The notes below the pieces were generated by a model. The model did not search any database. It was not told the DNA's origin and saw nothing but the letters and a program-made list of their open reading frames with translations. 64,000 nucleotides of DNA, from positions 2,666,001 through 2,730,000 of the forward strand of contig JAMXDE010000007.1 of the NCBI GenBank assembly GCA_026770025.1. The letters run 5' to 3'. The translations under genes were made by a program, and so were the position numbers. This document shows, piece by piece, positions 21,542 to 31,000 of the stretch. This stretch comes from Craspedostauros australis (lineage: Eukaryota; Bacillariophyta; Bacillariophyceae; Mastogloiales; Achnanthaceae). Position 1 is the stretch's first letter, and each line of letters opens with the position of its first letter.

Positions 21542-23308
21542 TTATGCTCGTCCATCGCTGTCATACGATTTCAACCGCTGCTTGGCCTCGATCCATCTGG
21601 AGAAGTACTCGGTGCTTCTTGAACCATTGTGCCACAGCATTGCTTGCGTGAAATCACTTGACCGCCGTCCTGCAAGATTGGCCTTGGTGTTCAACATAGT
21701 CCTCCATACGTGCTGCCAGTCGGTTGGAACGTCTTGAGTTCCATCCTGCCGGTGTGGCGATGCAGCGCCTGAAAAGTGCGCATGCAGAGTCTGCCAACCC
21801 ACGTCGACGGCTTCTCGATACTTCGCTGGCTCTTCCGCCAAATCAACCGCAGCTTGACAAAAGTCTGCCGAGCTCGATGCGACGTACCCTCCGAACTTTG
21901 GTTGGCCGAACGTCGTGGTTGCCGGCATTGGCTCTGACTCTGACTCCAATTCTGACAACGGTGATTGTGACAGATTCATGCCCTCGCTTCCGATTGGCGT
22001 CGTCACAACCGGCAACCCCGCATGCCAAGCCTCGATTATCTTTCCCTTGATGCCTGCACCGAAGCGCAACGGAGCGAGAAGAATCCGCCCTTTCGAAAAG
22101 ATCGAGGACAGATCGTCTGCAAATCCATGGACGTGTACTCCTGTTGCTTCGGGTCGGTGGTATTGCGACATCATGGAGGCTGGACAGTACGAACCGTATA
22201 CATGCAGCGTTGCGGTGGGTATTTCAGCTCTTATTCGAGGCCAGAGTCTTCGGACGAGCACATGGACAGCATCCTTGTTTGGTTCATGCAAGAAGCTGCC
22301 ACAAAAGACGTACTCGGGTGGCTGGGATGCTTGCATATCTGACATTGCATTGATTGTCCCCTTGGAAGCGCATGTTTCATTTTGATAGCAGTTGGTACTG
22401 TCGCTGTCGTCATGATTCCCACTGCTGGTGCCGATGGCCGGCACGAGGATAGGCGGGACAACAAAGGACGCCAAACACATCTTGTGCTGCGGTATCTGAT
22501 ATTCCGTCTGCAAGAGCTCCATCTCCACTGGAGAACAAACCATCGTAAGATCGCATCGGTGGATGCTGGAAAGTTCTCGGATGAGCTTGTCATCCTCAAC
22601 CGTGGGTAACTGTTGCATGACCTCCTCCACGATCGCCAGCGGATCGCCGCAATGTTCTTTGGCATGCTGTTTGACGTACTGCTGTCGTGTCCACCGCAAC
22701 GAATGCATGTCCTGCATGTCCAGCACCAGCGTCGTTGTCGGTCTGCGCTTTCGGATGCTGTGCGAGTATGCCTCCTCGACGTAGAACCTATCGAATACGG
22801 CGAACTGAAAGGACGGATGGTCCGATGCTACGTTGTCATCTTCCATTTCACTCATCGGAAGGAAGGAATCCATCGCGGCAGAATCGTTCAATGGCATCAT
22901 CTGCAGCTGGATACCTTTCTCTTCCAACTCTCGTTTGATGTCGTCGCGATTGGGTCCATGGTTGGATTGTGCGGCATTGCCGCTGCTATTGAAGCTTCCG
23001 CTGTTGCTGCTTGTGACGTAGTGAACCTCTGAGGTATGTTTGACGAATTCCTCCATCAACGCAACTGTTCGAACTCCAGCAGCAGAGGCCGACTTTTCTG
23101 GAAAGATATTGGAGAAGATGGCAACTCCGTTCGCAGTGGATGTGTTGCGACGGGCTTGCAGAATGCATGTGCTGAGATACGACGACGAAGCGCCAACGGC
23201 GGACGGTGAATAACGACCACGATAGTCATAGTTATAGTGATAACGATAGCGATGGCCGAACCGACCAAGTATTCTTATGAAGGTGGAGATTGGGTGGGAT
23301 GGAGCCAT
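21542..23308 (-). CDS. Glycosyltransferase, GT4/Glycos_transf_1-like
   Basis: Single exon on the minus strand, 588 residues from the ATG at 23308. Seen: about 60 N-terminal residues that are Arg/Tyr/Ser-rich with one acidic residue, possibly an organelle presequence or basic tail; then VAIFSNIFPEKSASAAGVRT, the N-terminal Rossmann start of GT-B enzymes; VLDMQDMHSLRW in the middle; and a C-terminal lobe with EYVFCGSFLHEPN, ATLHVYGS, GVHVHGFADDL, APLRFGAGIKGKIIEAWHAGLPVV and TTPIGSEG. Known: the AGIKGKIIEAW...PVVTT.IG.EG block is the donor-nucleotide site of Glyco_trans_1_4 proteins. Inferred: transfer of a sugar from a nucleotide sugar to a glycan or lipid, acceptor unknown. No transmembrane helix is obvious. 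Confidence 0.8.
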   Translation of the reverse strand: MAPSHPISTFIRILGRFGHRYRYHYNYDYRGRYSPSAVGASSSYLSTCILQARRNTSTANGVAIFSNIFPEKSASAAGVRTVALMEEFVKHTSEVHYVTSSNSGSFNSSGNAAQSNHGPNRDDIKRELEEKGIQLQMMPLNDSAAMDSFLPMSEMEDDNVASDHPSFQFAVFDRFYVEEAYSHSIRKRRPTTTLVLDMQDMHSLRWTRQQYVKQHAKEHCGDPLAIVEEVMQQLPTVEDDKLIRELSSIHRCDLTMVCSPVEMELLQTEYQIPQHKMCLASFVVPPILVPAIGTSSGNHDDSDSTNCYQNETCASKGTINAMSDMQASQPPEYVFCGSFLHEPNKDAVHVLVRRLWPRIRAEIPTATLHVYGSYCPASMMSQYHRPEATGVHVHGFADDLSSIFSKGRILLAPLRFGAGIKGKIIEAWHAGLPVVTTPIGSEGMNLSQSPLSELESESEPMPATTTFGQPKFGGYVASSSADFCQAAVDLAEEPAKYREAVDVGWQTLHAHFSGAASPHRQDGTQDVPTDWQHVWRTMLNTKANLAGRRSSDFTQAMLWHNGSRSTEYFSRWIEAKQRLKSYDSDGRA

Positions 23309-26300
23309 GATCTCTTGTGTGCTTGTGCAAGGCGGGGTTGTGTTGGCGATGCTTCTGATTTGTCGGAGTGATGCAACCGCATCTCTGTCGTTGTGCGACT
23401 ATCTCCCAAACCATCAACGAACAATGGCGACCGCGCTTCGGGATGTGCAACAACGCCAATGTCGCACACACGGATCAGCCGCTATGTGCCGTACTCGCAC
23501 AAGAGGGCGTGGCTGCCATTCTTCCCCTGCGGAGGAATCATAGATGAGCAAGACGCATAGTCACTGTCACCACATCAATCTCTATTTCTATTTCAAATGT
23601 TACTCTCAAGCTCAGCGACAGTAGCTGTCGCTATCCTGCGCGTCTGATTGACTTGATTCGCGACGGGGGTGCTATTGATGTACCACACCATCAGTGTGGA
23701 GCGCGTGCTTTCCAGTGCCCCTACGCAACTGGCTATTTCAAGGACCATGGTGGCAACTATAATACGTACGCATCCCTCTTGCCTCCATGCCTTTTAGAAA
23801 CAACCAGGCCTCGTTTGTTCTTGAGCATAACGCGCTGTGCTCTTACACCAAACACGAAGCACAGGAGCGGATGATGGGCATCCTTCCTTCCTTCCTTCCT
23901 TGTTTCCTTTCGTCCTTCAGTACAAATCTGATGGATGGTGCTAAATTGCAACGCAACTCCCTTGGTAGAAGGGCCACACCATCTTGTCTGTCCAATCCAA
24001 TCCAATCCAATGCAACTCAAGAAGCCGGATGCTGATGAATTCTCTTCTTCAGGCAAGCACCTGCATCGGTTTCCGAATGGCATACCCCAATTGTGCTGCC
24101 GATAGCACTGCACAAGAGTTCACTCTGCCAAGGTGTGTGTGAGAAGTTGCCACTTCTCGAATCCAAATGGCACCAGAAGACATCTCTTGGTAGGGTAGAG
24201 CAGTGAACTGTGAAGGCCGATGGGGTGTCATCGGAAAGCGAGGCCATGAACCATGCAACGAACAAACGAGGTGAGATCGTGCACTCGAGCAGTACTCATG
24301 GAAGTTGAGATCCATAAGCAAACAAGCAGGGAAGTCCGGAACGTGATCAATCGCTCGTGGTGTCATCAGAGACGGAGCGCCAACCAACATCACCGACACC
24401 GCCACGAACATCAACACCACATGGAGATCCTCGGAAAGAAATGAAAAGTTACTAGCTGATTTTCTCAATCATAAGTGATTCAGACAGGGATAACAGTTTG
24501 TGTCTTCATTGGACCGCATGGGGGGTGCTTCATCGCAGTACATCGCCTGGCAGGCCATGGCACTGAACGGACCTTGTTGCGTTCATCTTGTTGCCGCGCT
24601 CTGAGTCGAGCATGGTTTGTCGCCCTTGTGCAAGGACTCTGCCCAAGTTGGTCGCTCGCAATTCAACGGCAGCACGCAACGTCTTCATGAAGGCATCTGC
24701 GTTCCATCTTAGCGATACAACGAAGACGCGCCGTTGCTGTTGGTGTCGCTGCTTCTGCAGAGGAAGCCGGAGTGTTGATCATGTTGGTGGTGGAATTGTG
24801 ACAGTGGCCTGCATCTGTGATGAGGGCATCTTGCCTTCCTTGGATTCTCGTTGCTTGTGTTGTCTGTGTTGAGATCTTTTGTGATGTCTGAGCAGAGTTG
24901 TTGTTGATCTTGTTGTGGTGGTTGGTTGGAGGAGCAACGCGCTTCGTCTGCGTGTCGTCCGACACCAACTTGTCTGTTTGTCCTGTGCAGCTGATGTTTC
25001 GTGAACGAATGAAAAGACGTTCCAAACCATGTGTCTGTGTGTAAAGGCATCTTTGGTCAGAAACGGTACTGTGATAGTGACCAAAACAAAGAAGGGCCTA
25101 TGGTCGTGGTTTAACAAGGCTTTATTAGTCCCGTATTCGCAGCATCAGAAAACCACTTTTGATCTGTCCATCACACGGTGAAAGAGCCGTGTGTTCACAT
25201 TATTTGCACAATATTAAGTCTGGAAAACGCACGTCTAGGATCGTCGCGAACGCAGAAGAAAAAACGAAACAAAACGAAGAACACCAAGGAAATCCATGAC
25301 GAACGAGAACCACCACAATCCAGAACGAGAATGCGAACGCAACGCGCACGCTTTGGGAAGGCGCCATTCCAACCAACCACAACACACCTTCCCAACCACA
25401 CGAAGATCAAATCAGATCGGGTCAACGCCCGACCTGACCAAACCATCCCGCCAGCAACGCCATCTTCATGCTTCGTTCATTCTTGTCGGTATTTGATCGA
25501 TTCATCTTCACCGAAGGCAAAAGGCAAAAGGCGAGAGTACGAGATGGACAACGACGAGGATAAGCGATAAGAAGGACGATGCTTTGAGAAGGATGGAAGG
25601 CGAATGGGAGACAAGCACATGAACGGGAGCCGATGCGACATCCGTTGCATCTGTTGCTTTCACCAGAGCGCACCGATGTGTACCGAAACAAGGATGCGAC
25701 GACTGCATCAGCCTATCAGATGCAACCTTCTCAAACATCAACACACACCCAACAGAAAGAGCTGGCTGTTTCATTGGGTAATTGGTCAATTGGTTGATTG
25801 GCTGGCTCAACGAAGTCTTGCATGTGTGAGAAGGTGCCACGCAGATGCATGAGAATGTACCATACTCGACCCACATCCAGCACGACTACCCAAGCAATCA
25901 ACGATCATTCACGTTGACAGTGACGGTCACGTTTGCATTGAAGGTGAAGGTGAAGAAGACCAAGACGATGATGATGATGACGCCAATATTGGCAGTCGTC
26001 GGATGTGTGACTTGTGGATCAGACGTTACGTACCTTCTCAAAACCAAACCAAGACCAAGACTACCTTGCCATCAATCGAAGTGTGATGTCGCAGGAATAC
26101 AGCACAGTATGTAGCTCGCAGGTCAAACAACGATGAACACGCGAGAATGATCTGAGCCTCGGCCGCAATCAACCAGAAACGCCCTGCAGTTCCAACGATG
26201 AAAGTAACGATGAAAGCAAAGAGTAATGAGCAAGAAGCAGTAACGAAGTGTATGATCAGCAACTTCGACATTCATCAGCTCATCCATTCATAAAACCAAA

Positions 26301-26376
26301 CTTGCACAAGTACGAAACGCAATCAACCAATACTCTATCAACATTCGATCAACACTCTATCAACACTCTATCAACC
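23309..26376. other. 3-kb gene-free stretch
   Basis: No gene supported. Open frames here are short, overlap one another and lack family motifs. Seen: an 8-bp perfect inverted repeat with a 3-nt loop at 23614-23632 (AGCGACAG/CTGTCGCT); a TTCC repeat at about 23880-23901; a TCCAA repeat at about 23991-24010; and, just before the next gene, about four tandem 12-bp units (CTATCAACACT-like) at about 26333-26376. I searched by eye for a tRNA B-box and found no credible tRNA. Confidence 0.5.
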
Positions 26377-27138
26377 ATGAAGTTCTCCACCGCCATCACC
26401 AGCATCACCCTCCTCGCCGCCGCTGAGCATGTCACCATGGCCAGTGCCGCAAGCCTCCGCATCGTCCAAGACGACACCAACACCCTCCAAGTCATCGCTG
26501 ACAAGCTCACCGCCACCAAGAAGCATGCCACCAAGAAGCACGCTGACAAGAAGATGAGCCTCGAAGACCTGACCTTCGGCAAGATGTACGAGTCCAGCAT
26601 CACCTCCTCCATCTCCAACATCGAGGGAACCCTCACTCCAAGAGACAACCGCGTCATCCAGGCCACCTTCGTGTCGACCTACAACCAGGTGAAGCCTTTG
26701 GGAGACAAGATGGCCGTCGATGGCGTCTCCATCCAGTCCGAGACCGTCGAAGATGGTGATGACGGCGCAGGCTTCACTGTTGACGCTCCCAAAGCGTCTG
26801 CCTCTGGTTCTCTCTCTTTCCCATACGGTCGCGAGCTCTACCTCACGGCCACCATGGACTATGTGTGCGAGTACTGCTTCAGTGCCTACAACGATGACGA
26901 TGATTGGTACCTTGGCGCGGATGCTTCCGCTCAGGCCGACGGCAAGAAGGGCAAGAAGAAGATCAACAAGAAGGCTGAGAAGGAGACCGAGTCCGAGTCT
27001 GGATTGCTGAACAAGAGCCCACCTCCGATGGATGATGACGTGTTGTCCATGTTGGAGGACGCTTGGTGTCTCATGATGCAGAACAGCGGATCTCCTCGCT
27101 TGGCCAACGTGAGCGACTGCAAGGTCACATTCAACTGA
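26377..27138 (+). CDS. Small secreted Lys-rich protein, unknown
   Basis: Single exon of 253 residues from ATG 26377, where a signal peptide begins (MKFSTAITSITLLAAAEHVTMASA), cleaved probably near residue 24. An earlier GTG-opened extension was rejected because it would bury the signal peptide. Seen: a short KKHATKKHADKK repeat at about 48-59; a region with NIEGTLTPRDNRVIQATF and a CEYC pair; a Lys/Glu-rich low-complexity segment (KKGKKKINKKAEKETESES); and a C-terminal part with two Cys (AWCLMM, SDCKVTF). Inferred: secretory-pathway or extracellular protein. The Lys-rich repeats loosely recall silica- or cell-wall-associated polycations, but no silaffin motif series is present, so no function is proposed. 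Confidence 0.65.
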   Translation: MKFSTAITSITLLAAAEHVTMASAASLRIVQDDTNTLQVIADKLTATKKHATKKHADKKMSLEDLTFGKMYESSITSSISNIEGTLTPRDNRVIQATFVSTYNQVKPLGDKMAVDGVSIQSETVEDGDDGAGFTVDAPKASASGSLSFPYGRELYLTATMDYVCEYCFSAYNDDDDWYLGADASAQADGKKGKKKINKKAEKETESESGLLNKSPPPMDDDVLSMLEDAWCLMMQNSGSPRLANVSDCKVTFN

Positions 27139-28003
27139 GCATCGGTACTCGTGCAGCAGAGCATCGCACACGCACACAAGAGAGAAAGAGAAGGAGCAAC
27201 AAGATGGAATACACGAGCGTAGCACCGTATCAATATATATATATATGGTACAAGTAACCCTCTCTAGATTAGTCTTCTCTCTCTCTTCTCAACAACTCAA
27301 GACGAACCACGTGGCTGAATCAAGCTCGCCATAGTTTCCATCTCTCTCTCTAGATTGAAAGTACGATATAGACACGATTCGAAGCCAAGTGAGTCACGTC
27401 CAAACGTATCAGTCCCATGTGCTTTCGATTATTGTGACTCAAACACATCTCCAACACTCATCCAAGATCCATTTCCTCATCGTTGATTGGCCAGAATTGC
27501 ATCTCCATTCACGTATCAGTCGTGGCGTGTTGGCGCGAACTTTTCACCAAAACCAAGTTCAAGATTGGGCGCAAGTTTCGCCACCAACAACAACACCACA
27601 AACGAAAGACAGGAAGAGAGCTTCGAAGCAAAACACGAGATGGTGGACTTCGGTTGTGGACGATGATCAAGATGGCATCAACTCTTGGCATTGTCCCATG
27701 CGAGTGACCATGAAAGGAGTCACTTTTTGTGTGATGTTCCAAGGAGGATGACAACAGGCTTTGACGCAATCCCCTCCTTCATCATTCATCCATCCATCCA
27801 TCCATCCATCCATCCATCCATCCATCCATTTGTCATTGAGAGCATCAATTGCATTCCCATAATCATCAAGCACAGACTTTAACAACACTCATCTGCAGGC
27901 AACGCTCCTTCATTGTGAACACAAGCACTATAACAGCAAATAGAGATACTCACACAAGTACCGATAGAGAGCCCCCATCCTATCACTTTTCCACAGCATC
28001 ACC
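27139..28003. other. Intergenic, with AT and CATC microsatellites
   Basis: About 865 bp. Contains (AT)n at about 27231-27246, TCTC-rich tracts near 27280 and 27345, and (CATC)n at about 27786-27829 (about eleven units). No gene seen. Confidence 0.6.
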
Positions 28004-31000
28004 ATGTCACGAAGCAGCCGAAAGACCGACAGCAGGCACCGCTCTTCCAGCACCAGCATCCGCAAGGACTCTGCTCAGCATCGTGCAAGTCGAAGTGACG
28101 ACATCGAAGTCAAAACTAGAAGCAAGGCAATGAGTAAGACGAGCAGCAGGAGCCGCAGCCGCAGCAACAACAAGCTGAAGAGGCTTCTGTCCTCACCATC
28201 GGAGAAGAAGAAGGCGCCGCGTTCGGCCCGCAAGTCCGTGAAGCAAACATTTCTGTTCAATTCACGCAGCCCTGCTGGTGGAAAGCGACGGAGCAAATCA
28301 AGAAGTGGAATGAGAGATTCTTCTTCTCGCAGCAAGTTGTGCTCTCGTCCATCCATTTTGGCAAACGCAAGTGGAGGTGATGGCAAGCGCACTCACCACG
28401 CTGCTGATGTGGCAAGGATCAGCGGCCGTCACAAGCGGGATGATGACATGAAGAACGTCTCGCACAAGATTGATCACGGAAAACGAAAGAGCGAAAAGAG
28501 GAGGAAGCTGGACCGGATCATCAACATCAGCATCAACAGCGACGGCGATAGCAACAGTGATGGCGATGGCGATAGCGACACCAGTGTGAGCTGCGCGGAG
28601 GGAGAGACACGCCAGACCGTACGAAGATACCGCCAATCCAAAGTGACACTGAAGAAATCTCCAATCCGCACGAGCATCCGCACCAGCAAAAAGAGTGCTA
28701 ACGCAGACGAAAGGAACAAGATGAAGCAGATCCAGAGAAGCTCATACGCATCAAACAAACAGCACCAGAAGCAACAACAGCACCCGCAGCCGAAGAAGAA
28801 GAAGAAGACTAAGCAGAAGACGATTGTGCTAAGAGTTTCGCTATGCTCCAGCAGCGACGAATCCAGTGCAGAATCATCTGCCGACGTGTGCGTCCCACCA
28901 TCTTCGCCTTCGTCAGATTCTTCTGCGCAGCTATCAGAGCAGTTATCAGCACGAAATCCGGAGCGCTCTGATTCAGAATCGAAGACTGGAATGCCAAGTG
29001 ATCATGGCAGTTCATCGTCAGACTCTGAGGACTATCCCTTCTCCTTGTCCCAACTTCACAGCAATTCATTCGATGGATCAGACAACGATAATGAAGAAGA
29101 AGAATCGCCAGCACCATCCCCAACCTCAACGAAGTTGCACACCCACTGTTCGGAGAAGAAGAAGAAGAAGAAGAAGAAGAAGAAGAAGAGATTCTCACTG
29201 TCGAGGAGGCATGGGCATGATCACGGCAAGTTCGCCAAGTCCTCTTCTCTTTCGTCATCGGAAAGTGAGGATACTGTGATGGAACGGAGACTTGCAAGGC
29301 AGCAGAGACGCCAACTACAAGCCCAAGTGCAACAGCAACAACAGCGAAAGGAACACAAGGCGGATACCAAAGAGCATGCCCATGGATGCGACATTGCCGA
29401 TGAAGACTTGGAGATTCCATACCGCATGAAATGGTCAGACATGGATGACGATGAAGGTGAAGATGAAGATGATATTGATGGTGGTCGTGACCGTGGTCAT
29501 GGCCATCGCCGAGGCAAGAAGTATGCCAGACACAAGCGCAAAGGCGCGCACACAAGTAAACACCAACACAAGCGAAAGAGCGAGCACAACGACGGCGAAA
29601 CGAAGCAGAAGAAGACACAAAGCATCAAGAAGGCAGCCAGCACCGCCAGCACCACCAGCAACTTGTCGACTCCAAATAATCGCCACAGCAAACACAGCAA
29701 CCGCGAGAAGGAAGACAGACAAGCGCCAACAACCCGCAACCGCAGCACCAACCGCAGTCACAACCGCAGTCACAACGACAATCGCTGTCCAAACGAAAGC
29801 GACAGCCAAGCCAGCAGCGCCAACAACGCCAGCAACACGACCAGCAGCAGCACGGATACCAGCAGCGAAGATGAAACTGGCTGGTCACCATCCCAGATTG
29901 TGCAAGTGGGTCCAACCGGATCCAACCGACTCAGACACAAACAGTATGGCAGGGAACCGTTGCGACCAGGAGACATCGTCGAGTACACGCATCCACTGTT
30001 CGTCCTTGGCAGTGCACAAGGCCATCGCATCGCCATGGTAATGAGCGTGAAGGATCATGACGACAGCAAACCCACTGGTACTCGCAAATCGAATGTGGGG
30101 AGACGGCAGAATGATGTGCCACGATCACCAAGTCAGCTTCCACCCAAGAAGCAGATCCTGAACGATCAGAGGAGCTCAGCTGGTGCGCCTTCGGGCACGG
30201 ACACTGACAGCATGCAGGAAAGTCCATCGTTGTGCCGATATCCCTTGGCTCTCAACAACGGCGATACAATCCCACGAGATACATCCATCCGACGCATCTA
30301 CGAGTACGATGCCAAACTACGCGACTGGCTGCATCATTTGGGCGGCATGTACAAACCGCTGGGATGGTACTCGCTGAGATCGGGAAGTCTGCTGTTGGAT
30401 AGCACGGCCCACACTTCCGCTGGCATCGACCAAAAGGTGAAGCAGTTGCGGGCCATCAAAGACAAGGTGATGGGGGAAGCGTGGAGCAAATTGAACGCCG
30501 GTGAATTCGATCATCCTTGCGGCCATGAGAGTGTGGCGGTGACAGCAGGAGGAGACGGTGGTGTGAATGAAAAGAAGTGTGATCATGGTGCTGATGGCGA
30601 CGCTGGTCATGCATCAAAGAGCGATGTTGCTGACGCCAACAAGGCGGCGATATGTGACACAATCGAACAGAGAGATGAAACCGCAAATGGGCACGAAAAC
30701 CCAAACGGGAAAGGAAAAGAAACAAAGAATGACGGTGGTGACGATGGTGATGATGGTGGTGATGATGGTGACGATGATGATGTGATAATGATTGATGGTA
30801 GTAATGATGGTGGTGATGGCGACCAACGAAGCATTCCACAGGCTGCAGAAGCAACCACGACAACAAAGGCCGATGAACACTCCGAACATTCACACCCATT
30901 GCGCGACAGCAGCAGCAGTGAGAACGAGTCGCTTCCATTGCCAATGTCGCCAAATCGAAAGAAGGAGAAGCAGGCGAGCGCCTCTGGTGCCAACACCAGC

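Noticed and set aside
23309-26376. Possible tRNA or small spliced genes in the 3-kb gap
   Set aside because: No GGTTCGANNCC-type B-box with a matching acceptor stem was found, and no open frame shows family motifs or convincing splice sites.
26377-27138. Silaffin-like cell-wall protein
   Set aside because: Lys-rich repeats are present, but the Ser-rich KxxK repeat series and post-signal RXL processing site of silaffins are not seen.
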